Source: an uncultured Dehalococcoidia bacterium (GTDB lineage: Bacteria; Chloroflexota; Dehalococcoidia; Lucifugimonadales; UBA3495). From it: a stretch of 64,000 nucleotides of DNA. A program made the translations under genes and the position numbers. Where the stretch lies: NCBI GenBank assembly GCA_951813535.1, contig OX638345.1:2415158-2479157 (forward strand), read 5' to 3'. The notes beneath the pieces are model-generated. The model worked only from the letters and a program-made list of their open reading frames with translations, did no database searches and was not told the DNA's origin. Position 1 is the first letter of the stretch, and every line of letters begins with the position of its first letter. Of the stretch, positions 17,387 through 26,419 are shown piece by piece.

Positions 17387-18466
17387 TCACTCCCAGCGGA
17401 ACGTGCGGTTGGCTATGACGAACGCTACCACAAGCCAAACCGCCAGTCCCAGAAAATTCGGCCACTGCATCAAAACCGTGTCCCCTTCAACGGTCATGCC
17501 CCGAATGGCCTCCACCAGGTAGGTCAACGGCAGAAAATCCGTGACCCGTTGCAGGATAGCGGGAAGAACGTCGCGGGAAAAGAACACGCCGGACAGGAAC
17601 ATCATGGGCAGTGACACAATGTTCGCCAGTGGCGCCGCCTGCTGCTCCGTGCGGGCCCACCCCGAGACCGCGAAACCCATCGCGAGGAACACCGCTCCGC
17701 CCATGGCGGCCGCCAGCATCACCGCGAAAAAATTGCCGGCGAATTCCGCGCCAAACAGGAAAACCGCCACTGCGGCCAGGATCACCGTCTGGATCACCAC
17801 GACTATCAGCCTGGTGATCACCTGGGCTATCAGCAGTGATGTTGGGTCCAGCGGCGTTGCCAGCAGCCGTCGCAGCACTCCCTCGCGTTTCATGGTCACG
17901 AAACTGAAGGCCACGCTGAACAGCCCCAACTGCATGATTGCCATGCCGATCACGCCGGGCATCAGAAAGTCGATGTAACCCAGATCCCGGGCTTCCACTG
18001 CCTCTTCCGCCAGCGTAACCACCCGTTCGGCGCCAGTGATGGCGAAGTTCAACTCGTCGACGGCGGACTGCACTACCGTCAGCCCCAGACGCGCTTCGGT
18101 CTCACGGCTCCCGTGGTACCAGGCGACGATCTCACTGCCTCCTTCCGAAGAGGCCAGATCCTCGGGCAACACGATCACGAGATCCCGTTTCCCGTCCGCC
18201 AGCTCCGCTCGTTCACCCTCAGCGGTGCCCGTTTCGATACGCAGCGCGTCAATCTGGGACAGACCATCGATAAATTGACTCGACGCGTCGTTGCCGGCCT
18301 GATCTACGATCCCGACGTCGACCTTGCCCAGTTCACCAAAGTTCAAAAGCCCGAAGATCACCATGATGACCAGCGGCAGAAAGAACGTCCAGAACATCGC
18401 CGCGCGGTCGCGCGACCACATCTTGATCGACCACCAGGTGAGATACACGGCCGGCCTTGCCAGCAT
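17387..18466 (-). CDS. ABC-2 type transporter permease
   Basis: A 359-residue membrane protein of the ABC-2 exporter family. The first helix (RAAMFWTFFLPLVIMVIFGLL) is followed by an extracytoplasmic domain of about 140 residues. Five helices follow, including MPGVIGMAIMQLGLFSVAFS, MKREGVLRRLLATPLDPTSL and MMFLSGVFFSRDVLPAILQ, then LPLTYLVEAIRGMTVEG. This is the layout of the NatB/DrrB-like group. The ATP-binding subunit ends two bases upstream, so the pair forms one exporter. The substrate, which could be a drug, lipid or polysaccharide, cannot be told. Confidence 0.93.
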   Translation of the reverse strand: MLARPAVYLTWWSIKMWSRDRAAMFWTFFLPLVIMVIFGLLNFGELGKVDVGIVDQAGNDASSQFIDGLSQIDALRIETGTAEGERAELADGKRDLVIVLPEDLASSEGGSEIVAWYHGSRETEARLGLTVVQSAVDELNFAITGAERVVTLAEEAVEARDLGYIDFLMPGVIGMAIMQLGLFSVAFSFVTMKREGVLRRLLATPLDPTSLLIAQVITRLIVVVIQTVILAAVAVFLFGAEFAGNFFAVMLAAAMGGAVFLAMGFAVSGWARTEQQAAPLANIVSLPMMFLSGVFFSRDVLPAILQRVTDFLPLTYLVEAIRGMTVEGDTVLMQWPNFLGLAVWLVVAFVIANRTFRWE

Positions 18467-18467
18467 T

Positions 18468-19259
18468 CTAGAACTCCCGCAGCGACCGGCCGGTCAGATC
18501 GAGGAACACGTCCTCCAGCGTGGCCAATCGCACTTCCTGCTCCCGGTGAAAACCCCGCGAAATCAACTGGTCAATCAATTGGGCCGGCGATGCCATGGCA
18601 ATGATTTTTCCGCTGTCCATTACGGCCACGCGGTCACACAGCTCCTCGGCTTCCTCCATGTAGTGGGTGGTCAGTACCACGGTGCGTCCGTCTCGTTTCC
18701 AGGTTTTGGCCAAGTCCCAGATTAGCCGACGAGCCTGGGGATCCAATCCCGTCGTCGGTTCGTCGAGGAATACCACGTCGGGATCATTGACCAAAGACGC
18801 GGCAATCGCGAACCGTTGTTTCTGTCCGCCGGAGAGAGTGCGGAAGGACGCCGACTTGCGTTCCGCCAGGTCCACGGCCTCCAGCAGCGGGTCGGGGTCA
18901 ACTTTAACCCGATAAATGCTTCCCAGCATCCGGAGCAGTTCGGCGAGTTTCAGATGCTCGAAAAAAGCGCTGCTTTGCAACTGCACGCCGATCAGCTGCT
19001 TCACCGCTTTGGGATTGTTGCGCACGTCGATTCCGGCCACCCATGCGCGCCCACTGTCCGCAGAGCGCATTCCTTCGATTATCTCGACGGTGGTGGTCTT
19101 GCCGGATCCATTGGGGCCCAGCAGCGCAAATACCTCACCGCGCTGCACCTCGAAGGAAATTCCGTCCACCGCCTGGATATCTCCGTAGCGCTTTCGCAGT
19201 TCCTCTACAATTATGATGGGACCGGTTCCCTTGGTGGATGTGTTATTGGTGATCGACAT
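18468..19259 (-). CDS. ABC transporter ATP-binding protein (exporter)
   Basis: A 263-residue ATPase of the DrrA/CcmA-like group. Walker A is LLGPNGSGKTTTVEIIEGM, the Q loop lies in IGVQLQSSAFFEHLKLAELL, the signature is LSGGQKQRFAIA, Walker B is VVFLDEPTTGLDPQARR, and the H-loop is VVLTTHYMEEAEELCD. The C-terminus has the usual LEDVFLDLTGR of exporter ATPases. It energises the permease encoded immediately downstream. It is divergent from the SbcC-like gene, with 128 bases between the starts. Confidence 0.95.
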   Translation of the reverse strand: MSITNNTSTKGTGPIIIVEELRKRYGDIQAVDGISFEVQRGEVFALLGPNGSGKTTTVEIIEGMRSADSGRAWVAGIDVRNNPKAVKQLIGVQLQSSAFFEHLKLAELLRMLGSIYRVKVDPDPLLEAVDLAERKSASFRTLSGGQKQRFAIAASLVNDPDVVFLDEPTTGLDPQARRLIWDLAKTWKRDGRTVVLTTHYMEEAEELCDRVAVMDSGKIIAMASPAQLIDQLISRGFHREQEVRLATLEDVFLDLTGRSLREF

Positions 19260-19284
19260 CGTCTGTATATTTCTCCCACAAAAA

Positions 19285-19293
19285 TTGTATCAC
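19285..19293 (-). promoter_or_regulatory. Extended -10 promoter of the ABC exporter genes
   Basis: TGATACAAT on the minus strand lies about 25 bases before the ATP-binding-protein start. The same nine bases recur on the plus strand at 19369-19377 in front of the divergent gene. No -35 box is clear. Confidence 0.45.
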
Positions 19294-19368
19294 TGCGAAT
19301 CCCTCCGCATTCCCGGCCGGGTTGGGACGAGAGGCGGGAACGTCACCGCTAGCCGGTCAGGCGCCGGG

Positions 19369-19377
19369 TGATACAAT
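19369..19377 (+). promoter_or_regulatory. Extended -10 promoter of the SbcC-like gene (near-leaderless)
   Basis: TGATACAAT ends ten bases before the ATG at 19388, so transcription would begin almost at the start codon. No ribosome-binding site precedes that ATG, which fits a leaderless message. Confidence 0.45.
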
Positions 19378-19387
19378 CGGCGACACG

Positions 19388-21955
19388 ATGATCCCGCTGA
19401 GGCTTTCGGTCCGCAACTTTTTGTGCTACCGAGACGATGTGCCGCCGTTGGATTTGCGTGGGATACACGTGGCCTGCCTGTGCGGAGCCAACGGCCACGG
19501 CAAGTCTGCTTTGCTGGACGCCATGACGTGGTGTCTGTGGGGACACGCGCGCACCGGTACCCAGAACCACAACGACCTGATCGCCTTTGGCGAATCGGAG
19601 TGCCGGGTCGAGTTGGATTTTTTGGCCCGGGGGCAGGAGCACCGGGCAATCCGCCGTCGCCGCCGGACGGGCCAGGGTCGTACCGAAGTCGACTTGTTCA
19701 TCCTCGATGACGGAGGACAGGCTCGGTCCATCAGCGGAAACTCGATTCGGGAGACGAACTGGAAAATCCAGAACCTGATCGGGATGGACTACAACACCTT
19801 CGTGAACACCGCGTTTCTGCTGCAGGGTCGATCAGATGAGTTCACCCGCAAGACCCCGGCGGAGCGCAAGGCGGTCCTTTCGTCCGTCCTGGACTTGAGC
19901 CTCTACGAAACCCTCCAGGCCACTGCCGGCGGACACAGAGACCACTGGCAAACCGAGGTTGTTCGTGCCGAGGGAGCGCTGGCGCAGAGCCGCGCCCTGC
20001 TCGACGCGATCCCGGATCCCGCCGGGGAGCTCGTAGCCATAACGACCAGGTTGCACGGGCTGGGAGAAGAAATCGAGCTGGCTTCGACCGAGGCCATTCG
20101 GTTGCGCGAGGCAGTCGCCGGGTTGCGCCAAAAGCAGGCGGAATCCGCAGCGGCGATTCAACGAATGAATAACCTCCGCACCGATATTGAACACGCCGAA
20201 GCCGCCTCGGCCACCATCGCCCAGCGCATCGCGGACACCCACGCGCTTGAAGAACGATCTGAGGATATTTGCGCCGGCGCACGGGATCTGGAAATCGCCC
20301 GGGCCGAGATGGACCGCCTGCAAGCCGCGCGCACCGAGTACGACCAACTGCGCGATCGGCGCGGTGAATTGCAGGCCGCGATAGATCGCGCCCAGGCGAC
20401 CCTGAACGCAGAAGCGTCTCAGTTGCAAAGCCACATCGACGACGTGCTGCGGCCCGCGGTGGATCGTTCCGAAGGCGTTGATCGGGATTTTCAATCCCTG
20501 GCTGAAGCTGAATCATCTCTCGCGACGGACCAGTCGGCGCTGGAGCAGGAAACGGCCGTTGCCGCCGACCTGCAGCGTGACATTGCCCTGGCCGGCGCCG
20601 ATCTGGAGCGGTGTATCGCGGAGGGGAAGGATCTGCGCGCCAAGCAAATGGAAATGCAATCGGCGGACGCGGTGTGCCCGCTCTGTCGCACCCCACTCAA
20701 CGAGGACGCGTGCGGCGATATTTCTGCGTGGTACGACGCGGAGATAGAGGCCAAACTCGCGCGTCACGATGAGATCAAGCGATCATTGCATGATCTGTCT
20801 GCCCGTCACGAAGATCTACAGGCCGGGGTTTCTCATCGCACGGCCTCTCTCGCCCGGCGACAACAGCAGATCCAACAGCGGCGCGGTCGCCTGGAGCAGG
20901 AACAACGCCAATGCGAGGAGGCCAACAAACAGTTAGCGGCGTCGCTTCCCCGGCTGGCGGTGTTGCAAAAGGCGTTGTCTGACGACGATTTCGCCGCCGC
21001 CGAGCGTACTGCGGTGGCCGACTTGGAAAACGCGATCGCCGGACTTGAATACGACGAACGAAGTCTCGAAGCGGCCACCACGAAGGTCCGGTCGTTGCAA
21101 CATTGGGATGCCGAGTTGCGGAAACTGCGGGATGATCGTGCCCGCTTACCCGAGGACGAGACCTCGTTGGTCCAAACCGGAGACCGGCTTGGCCGGCTCA
21201 AGCAGGAGTTGGAGGCGGTCGAGGCGTTCCTGGCTGACGCCCGGGAGGCGGTTGCCGATCTGCCCGAGAGAGAACGGGAAGCCGCCGACGTGCAACAAGG
21301 CGTCGCCAATCTCTTTGCGGAACGTGACTCCCTCGTGGCGCGACAGGGAAGGTTGCACGGGGACGCCGAGCGCCGGACGTCGCACCTCGAAGAGATCAAC
21401 GCCCTGGAGCGGCGCAAATCGTCCTCCACCAGCGAACAGGGTATCTATGCGGACCTATACAACGCGTTCGGCCGCGGTGGCGTTCCGGCCATGCTGATCG
21501 ATGCCGCCGTTCCTCGCATAGAGGCCGAGGCCAACCTGCTTCTGGGCCGAATGACGGATTACAGGTTGTCGGTCAAGCTGGAAACTCAGCGGGTGCGCCA
21601 GGCCGGCAACGTCGCTGAAACCCTGGATATCCTGGTCAGTGACGAGCTGGGATTGCGCAGCTATGATCTGTTCAGCGGTGGCGAGGCTTTCCGCATCAAT
21701 CTGGCGCTCCGGATCGCGTTGTCGAAGGTATTGGCACAGCGCATGGGACTGCCTCTGCCCACGCTTTTCATCGACGAGGGTTTCGGTACTCAGGACGCGG
21801 CTGGCCGTGAGCGTATCGTGGACGCCATCGCGTCGATACAGGAGGATTTCGAAAAGATCATCGTGATCACTCATCTTGATGAGTTGAAGGACCTGTTCCC
21901 GGTCAGGATTGAAGTTCTTAAAACCGGTGACGGATCCCAATTCTGGCTGAGCTGA
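19388..21955 (+). CDS. sbcC: SbcC/Rad50-like SMC ATPase
   Basis: An 855-residue ABC-type ATPase of the SbcC/Rad50 family, which with an SbcD/Mre11 nuclease processes DNA ends and hairpins. The N-terminal LRLSVRNFLCYRDDV and Walker A CGANGHGKSALLDAM are followed by NTAFLLQGRSDEFTRKTPAE. Two long coiled coils (about 175-425 and 460-690) flank a zinc-hook CPLC. The C-terminal lobe has signature LFSGGEAFRINLALRIAL, Walker B LPTLFIDEGFGTQD and the H-loop IVITHLDELKDLFP. The ATG at 19388 is preferred because the conserved N-terminus begins there. No sbcD partner is adjacent, which is unusual because the two are normally an operon. The protein could therefore act with a distant nuclease. Confidence 0.9.
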   Translation: MIPLRLSVRNFLCYRDDVPPLDLRGIHVACLCGANGHGKSALLDAMTWCLWGHARTGTQNHNDLIAFGESECRVELDFLARGQEHRAIRRRRRTGQGRTEVDLFILDDGGQARSISGNSIRETNWKIQNLIGMDYNTFVNTAFLLQGRSDEFTRKTPAERKAVLSSVLDLSLYETLQATAGGHRDHWQTEVVRAEGALAQSRALLDAIPDPAGELVAITTRLHGLGEEIELASTEAIRLREAVAGLRQKQAESAAAIQRMNNLRTDIEHAEAASATIAQRIADTHALEERSEDICAGARDLEIARAEMDRLQAARTEYDQLRDRRGELQAAIDRAQATLNAEASQLQSHIDDVLRPAVDRSEGVDRDFQSLAEAESSLATDQSALEQETAVAADLQRDIALAGADLERCIAEGKDLRAKQMEMQSADAVCPLCRTPLNEDACGDISAWYDAEIEAKLARHDEIKRSLHDLSARHEDLQAGVSHRTASLARRQQQIQQRRGRLEQEQRQCEEANKQLAASLPRLAVLQKALSDDDFAAAERTAVADLENAIAGLEYDERSLEAATTKVRSLQHWDAELRKLRDDRARLPEDETSLVQTGDRLGRLKQELEAVEAFLADAREAVADLPEREREAADVQQGVANLFAERDSLVARQGRLHGDAERRTSHLEEINALERRKSSSTSEQGIYADLYNAFGRGGVPAMLIDAAVPRIEAEANLLLGRMTDYRLSVKLETQRVRQAGNVAETLDILVSDELGLRSYDLFSGGEAFRINLALRIALSKVLAQRMGLPLPTLFIDEGFGTQDAAGRERIVDAIASIQEDFEKIIVITHLDELKDLFPVRIEVLKTGDGSQFWLS

Positions 21956-22007
21956 TAGTCAAACGATTTTGTCATGCGAACTTCCGCCCATCTGAAAGGA
22001 GCGTCCC

Positions 22008-22427
22008 ATGCTTAACGAAGCACAGCGCCAGTTTTTGTCAGCCAACCACAATGGCGCCTTGACCACGTTTCGGCGAAGCGGCGCCGGACAAATGAGTATC
22101 GTGACGTGCGGGTTGTTCGGAGACGGGGTGGCGTTTACCACCACCGCAGATCGGGCGAAGCTCAGAAATCTCCGGCGAGACCCGCGCTGCACGATCCTGG
22201 TGGGCACCAGCGACTGGCGAAATTTCCTGGTTCTGGAGGGCGAAGCCAGGTTGGTCGGAACCGATAATGCCTCGGCCGATGAATACCGGGAAACCCTGCG
22301 CGACGTGTTCCGGACCGCTGCCGGCCAGGAACACCCCAATTGGCCGGAATACGATCAGGCGATGCGTGACGACCGACGCTACGCGGTACTTGTGACCCCG
22401 TCGCACGTGTACGGACGGACGGACTGA
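22008..22427 (+). CDS. PPOX-class (pyridoxamine-phosphate-oxidase-fold) flavin/F420 reductase
   Basis: A 139-residue split-barrel protein. The pattern LSANHNGALTTFRRSGAGQM, VAFTTTADRAKLRNLRRDPR and FLVLEGEARLVG is typical of PPOX-class, probably F420- or FMN-dependent, oxidoreductases (TIGR03618-like). AAAGGAG lies nine bases before the ATG. The gene stands alone, 52 bases after the SbcC-like gene and converging on the molybdenum hydroxylase genes. The substrate is unknown. F420 use would agree with the luciferase-like gene elsewhere in the window but is not proven. Confidence 0.85.
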   Translation: MLNEAQRQFLSANHNGALTTFRRSGAGQMSIVTCGLFGDGVAFTTTADRAKLRNLRRDPRCTILVGTSDWRNFLVLEGEARLVGTDNASADEYRETLRDVFRTAAGQEHPNWPEYDQAMRDDRRYAVLVTPSHVYGRTD

Positions 22428-22491
22428 GGGACGGAATCGACAAGGGCGAGCTCACGCCCGCCCTCGCGCACTGCCGGGGTTCAGGTCCAAT

Positions 22492-24774
22492 TCAGTCGGC
22501 GGCGATTCCTTCGGCGCGGCGCAGCGCTTCCACGTCAAAGTCAATGTCCGCGTTCTGACCGTTCAATGCGGCCAGCACACGCTCTCCCGAAAGCGGCAGC
22601 TCTTTTACACGTACGCCCACCGCGTCGTATACCGCATTGGCGATTGCAGCCGGCGGTCCGAAACCGGGGGGTTCGGCGACGGCACGCGCTCCGAAGGGCC
22701 CGTCGGGCGCAGGAACGTTGATCAGGACGATCTCCGATTCGGGCAGATCCATCGCCAGCGGCATCAGGTACGAAGCGAAAGACGGATTCCGGACGGCCCC
22801 CGTTTCCGGATCAAACTGCTGGTCTTCGGTCAGGGCGCGCCCGATCCCCTGGACAACCCCGCCGTCGAGTTGGCCCTCGACTGCCATCGGATTGATGGCC
22901 GTTCCCACGTCTTGGGCCTGGATATAGCGGAGTACTCTGACCTGGCCGGTTTCCCGGTCGACCTTGACCTCCGCCGCTTGCGCAGCGAATACTGGCGTAT
23001 ACGGCATACTCGACAATGAAGCGGTGCCGATGATCGGCCCGCCTCGGGACGTGATGCTGGCAGCAGCCAGTTGCGTAAAGGTCAGGCCCTGCGGCTCGTT
23101 GTCCATCACGTAGACGCGCCCGTCCTCGCAGCCCAGGGCATCCTCCGGGACGCCCAGACGGTCGGCGGCCAGTGCCATCAGCTTTTGGACGATATCTTCG
23201 GCCGCGCGCTGCACTGCGGTGCCCTGGCTGTAGACGATGCGGCTGCCACCCGATTGCCCGGTATACGGCGCCAGGTCCGTGTCGCGTTTGGCCACAACCA
23301 CTTTTTCCATGGGAATGCCGAGGGCCTCGGCTGCGATGGCGGCCAGAGAGGTATCGCTGCCCGAAATATCCACCGAGCCGGTGAGGAGGCTCACGGTGCC
23401 ATCATCGTTAACGCTGATGGCCGCCGTGGATGGACCGCTGCCGCTCCTCCATTCGCACAGCGCCAGCCCCAACCCGTGGCCATCTTCCAGGTCCCGCGGC
23501 CAGTCGATCTTTTCCTTGATGGCCTCGAGGGTTTCCATCAAGCCGTTGGTTGGGACCACGGCCCCGCTCACGGAAACATCGCCTTCCCGCAGGGCATTCT
23601 TCACGCGCAGGTCGTAAGGGTCCAATCCCAATTCGTGGGCGATACGGTCCATGTGCGATTCCACTGCGAACGTCATGTCCGCGACGCCCGACGCCCGGTA
23701 AGAACCGACGTAGATTTTGTTGGTGTAAACGCCGTAAGAGCGCAAACGGTAGTTGGGCACACGGTAAGCCCCGATGCCGTGACCGATACCGGAGTTGGGC
23801 CCGGCTCCCAGGTACGCTCCCACGTCGAAGATCGTGTACGCTTCACGGGCGACGATCGTGCCGTCTCGCATGACTCCGGACCGGATGTAGTTCGTCACCG
23901 GTAGTCGCGGGCCGTTCATGGTGAACACTTCCTCGCGAGTGTTCACCAATTTCACGGGCCGACCTGTTTTCATCGCCAGCAGGGCAGGAAACGCCTCGAA
24001 CGTCAGACGCAGCTTGGCGCCGAATCCGCCGCCAAGTTCCATCGCGACCACTCGTATTCGCGAAACCGGGATTTCCAGCACGCCCGCCAACGATGCCCTG
24101 ATCTGATAGGGTCCCTGGGTAGACGCGTAAACGACCAGACGGCCATTTGGTTCCACATCTGCTACGCACGCCATCGGTTCCAGGAACCCCTGGTTGATCC
24201 CCTGGGAACGATAAACGTCCTCGACCACCGCGTCGGCGTCCTTGAAAGCCTGGTCGACGTCGCCGCGGTCCGCATCCAACAGCGTGCTGACGTTGTGTCC
24301 GAGGGTGAAGCCGTACCCCTCGTAGTCTTCCAACTCCGGGTGAACCGTGGCCGCCCCCGTTCCCATGGCCGACAACGGGTTCACCACCGACGGCAGGTCT
24401 TCGTACTCAACCTCGATCAATTCTATGGCTTCCAGCGCGGTGGCTTCGTCATCCGCGGCCACCGCAGCAATCGGTTCGCCCACGAAGTTCACCACCTCGC
24501 GGGGCATGATGTAACGGTCACGCAGAGCCCCGGACCCGAACCGAATATCTGGGAAGTCAGTTCCGGTTATGACACACCTGACGCCCGGATGCGAGGCGGC
24601 TTTGCTGGTATCCAACCGCACAATGCGGGCGTGGTTTCGCGTGCTGGGCAGCAACTTGCAGGCCAGCATTCCGGGCAGGTACACGTCGGACGCGTAGGTG
24701 GCGCGCCCGGTGACCTTGTCGTACGCGTCGACGCGGGGGTGATTTCGCTCCAGGACTTTGAACTGTGTGGTCAT
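22492..24774 (-). CDS. Molybdenum hydroxylase, large (molybdopterin-binding) subunit
   Basis: A 760-residue catalytic subunit of the xanthine dehydrogenase family. It would bind molybdopterin cytosine dinucleotide and hydroxylate an aldehyde, N-heterocycle or similar substrate with water. Domain a/b-hammerhead: VDAYDKVTGRATYASDVYLP. Cofactor-binding stretches: MELGGGFGAKLRLTFEAFPA, SYRASGVADMTFAVESHMDR, TGSVDISGSDTSLAAIAAEA and DGPFGARAVAEPPGFGPPAA (the Glu near the end is the usual active-site glutamate). The loop SYRASG is neither AYxCSFR of form-I CO dehydrogenase nor AYRGAGR of form II, so CO oxidation is unlikely. The ATG at 24774 has GGAGGCAC upstream. It is the last gene of an FAD, Fe-S, Mo operon. 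Confidence 0.92.
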   Translation of the reverse strand: MTTQFKVLERNHPRVDAYDKVTGRATYASDVYLPGMLACKLLPSTRNHARIVRLDTSKAASHPGVRCVITGTDFPDIRFGSGALRDRYIMPREVVNFVGEPIAAVAADDEATALEAIELIEVEYEDLPSVVNPLSAMGTGAATVHPELEDYEGYGFTLGHNVSTLLDADRGDVDQAFKDADAVVEDVYRSQGINQGFLEPMACVADVEPNGRLVVYASTQGPYQIRASLAGVLEIPVSRIRVVAMELGGGFGAKLRLTFEAFPALLAMKTGRPVKLVNTREEVFTMNGPRLPVTNYIRSGVMRDGTIVAREAYTIFDVGAYLGAGPNSGIGHGIGAYRVPNYRLRSYGVYTNKIYVGSYRASGVADMTFAVESHMDRIAHELGLDPYDLRVKNALREGDVSVSGAVVPTNGLMETLEAIKEKIDWPRDLEDGHGLGLALCEWRSGSGPSTAAISVNDDGTVSLLTGSVDISGSDTSLAAIAAEALGIPMEKVVVAKRDTDLAPYTGQSGGSRIVYSQGTAVQRAAEDIVQKLMALAADRLGVPEDALGCEDGRVYVMDNEPQGLTFTQLAAASITSRGGPIIGTASLSSMPYTPVFAAQAAEVKVDRETGQVRVLRYIQAQDVGTAINPMAVEGQLDGGVVQGIGRALTEDQQFDPETGAVRNPSFASYLMPLAMDLPESEIVLINVPAPDGPFGARAVAEPPGFGPPAAIANAVYDAVGVRVKELPLSGERVLAALNGQNADIDFDVEALRRAEGIAAD

Positions 24775-24808
24775 TAGATGTGCCTCCATCGTCGCCCAAG
24801 CGGACCGT

Positions 24809-25285
24809 TTAGCGTCCTTCCCGCATTTCCTGTGCTGCGGCCATGACCGCTTCGACCACCCGCGCGTAGCCGGTGCACCTGCACAGGTTGCCACCAATGG
24901 CGAAGCGGACATCTTCCTCAGTGGGATCCGGATTAGCTTGCAAAAAGCCTGTGGCCGACATGATCAGTCCCGGAATACAAAACCCACACTGGAGGCCGCC
25001 GTGCTCCACGAACGCTTTCTGGACGGGGCTAAGGCCATCCACTGTAGCGAGTCCCTCGATGGTGGTGATGTCGCAGTCGTGGGCGCTGTGGGCCAGTATC
25101 AGGCACGACGTCACGGGTTTGCCGTCCATCAGCACGGTGCACGCGCCGCAGTCCCCTTCGTCGCAGCCCTTCTTGGCGCCGGTCAATTGAGCCTCGTCGC
25201 GCAGGCAATCCAGCAGGGAATAGTACGGTTCCACCAGCATCAGGCGGCTTTCGCCGTTGATCGTAAGGGTGAGCGGCTGTTTCAT
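24809..25285 (-). CDS. Molybdenum hydroxylase, 2Fe-2S subunit
   Basis: A 158-residue electron-transfer subunit with two 2Fe-2S clusters. The plant-type ferredoxin half has GCDEGDCGACTVLMDG plus a downstream Cys (VTSCL). The all-helical half has LQCGFCIPGLIMSA and NLCRCTGYARVVEA. Size and motifs match CoxS/XdhC-type proteins. It lies 21 bases after the FAD subunit and 34 bases before the large subunit. Confidence 0.95.
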   Translation of the reverse strand: MKQPLTLTINGESRLMLVEPYYSLLDCLRDEAQLTGAKKGCDEGDCGACTVLMDGKPVTSCLILAHSAHDCDITTIEGLATVDGLSPVQKAFVEHGGLQCGFCIPGLIMSATGFLQANPDPTEEDVRFAIGGNLCRCTGYARVVEAVMAAAQEMREGR

Positions 25286-25306
25286 TTCATCAACCTCGCA
25301 GGCCGG

Positions 25307-26227
25307 TTACCAAGCGGTTTGGACGGCCAGGCGCCGAATATCTTCGAAATCGGTGGCGCCGCCGACGGCGGTCGCCGCGGCGTGTCGCAGGGTGCGTTCC
25401 GTGAGAACCTGTGCGATTTCCCGGCGATATTCCGCGCCGCTGCGCACATCGGCGATGGGCCGGGCGGCTTGAGCAGCGAGCCGGGCTGCTTCGGCAATGT
25501 TCTGGTCTGTCGGCGGCTGGCCGACCAGACGGCCCTCGGCTCCAGGGGCCCGCATCGGAGTGGGGGCAACGGCGCCCAATGCAATCCGGACCGAGGAGAA
25601 TGCGCCGTCGGGGCCGATGCTCACCACAGATGCGACTCCCACGGCGGATATGTCCATGGCGCCGCGGGGACTATGCTTGATGTACAAACCGCCTGAATTG
25701 GGCGCGGGGGTCGGCAACCGAAGTTCGGTCATGATCTCTCCGGCGGCCAGCGCCGTCTGGCCTGGACCGACGAAAACTTCGGTCAACGGCAACCAGCGCT
25801 CCCCGGAGGAACTTACAATGCGGCACTGGGCATCATGGGCCAACAGCGCGGGCAACGTGTCGCCCGCCGGCGAGGCGTTGCATATGTTGCCAACGACGGT
25901 GGCGAGATTGCGAACCTGGACTCCGGCAAATGCGGTCGCTCCCGCGGCCAGCGCCGGGTATCGCGCGCGGACCGTGTCACTCTGTTCTATGTCCTGGACG
26001 GTGACCATGGCGCCAATGGACAGGCCGTCGTCGTCGTTGAAATCGATACGATCCAACCCGGGAACGTGCTGCATGCAGACCACAACCTCGGGTCGCCAAA
26101 AACCGGTGCGCCAACGAACCAGAAAATCAGTGCTGCCGGCCACGAGGCGCGCGGCAGTCCCGTGCTTCTCCAACATCCCGAGCGCCTCATCCACCGAGTG
26201 CGGCTCAAGGTAGTCGAAACGAGCCAT
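25307..26227 (-). CDS. Molybdenum hydroxylase, FAD-binding subunit
   Basis: A 306-residue CoxM-like subunit that passes electrons from the Fe-S clusters to the final acceptor. The N-terminus is MARFDYLEPHSVDEALGMLE. FAD-contact stretches include AARLVAGSTDFLVRWRTGFW, GLSIGAMVTVQDIEQS and the motif TVVGNICNASPAGDTLPALL. The C-terminal domain contains YIKHSPRGAMDISAVGVASV. GGAGGG precedes the ATG. It is the first gene of the operon, 70 bases downstream of the predicted transcription start. Confidence 0.93.
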   Translation of the reverse strand: MARFDYLEPHSVDEALGMLEKHGTAARLVAGSTDFLVRWRTGFWRPEVVVCMQHVPGLDRIDFNDDDGLSIGAMVTVQDIEQSDTVRARYPALAAGATAFAGVQVRNLATVVGNICNASPAGDTLPALLAHDAQCRIVSSSGERWLPLTEVFVGPGQTALAAGEIMTELRLPTPAPNSGGLYIKHSPRGAMDISAVGVASVVSIGPDGAFSSVRIALGAVAPTPMRAPGAEGRLVGQPPTDQNIAEAARLAAQAARPIADVRSGAEYRREIAQVLTERTLRHAAATAVGGATDFEDIRRLAVQTAW

Positions 26228-26303
26228 ATCAGCCCTCCCATGCCAACGCCAGTGCAGCGGCCGTGTCTAACCGGACGGTCACGCTCAGCGTCAGTCTGCG
26301 GGG

Positions 26304-26332
26304 ATTATATGGCGGGCCGAAAAAGCGGTCAA
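26304..26332 (-). promoter_or_regulatory. Strong sigma-70-type promoter of the molybdenum hydroxylase operon
   Basis: TTGACC and a perfect TATAAT with a 17-base spacer on the minus strand. This is the best-matching promoter in the window. The leader would be about 70 bases, without an obvious riboswitch fold. Confidence 0.8.
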
Positions 26333-26355
26333 CGAACGGGAGACAGGAATTCGTT

Positions 26356-26376
26356 GGGGCGGGAAAATCCCGCCCC
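26356..26376 (-). terminator. GC-rich hairpin between the fusion gene and the hydroxylase promoter
   Basis: GGGGCGGG and CCCGCCCC pair perfectly over a five-base loop, 44 bases after the stop of the fusion gene and just before the next promoter. There is no T-run after it, so it may be a weak terminator or a stability hairpin. Confidence 0.5.
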
Positions 26377-26419
26377 GATGAAAACCCCGCAAGGGTGGCA
26401 AGGTGTTTGCAGCAACCGG

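Noticed and set aside
22492-26227. CO dehydrogenase (coxMSL)
   Set aside because: The subunit layout matches, but the active-site loop SYRASG is neither the form I nor the form II signature, so only a general molybdenum hydroxylase is supported.
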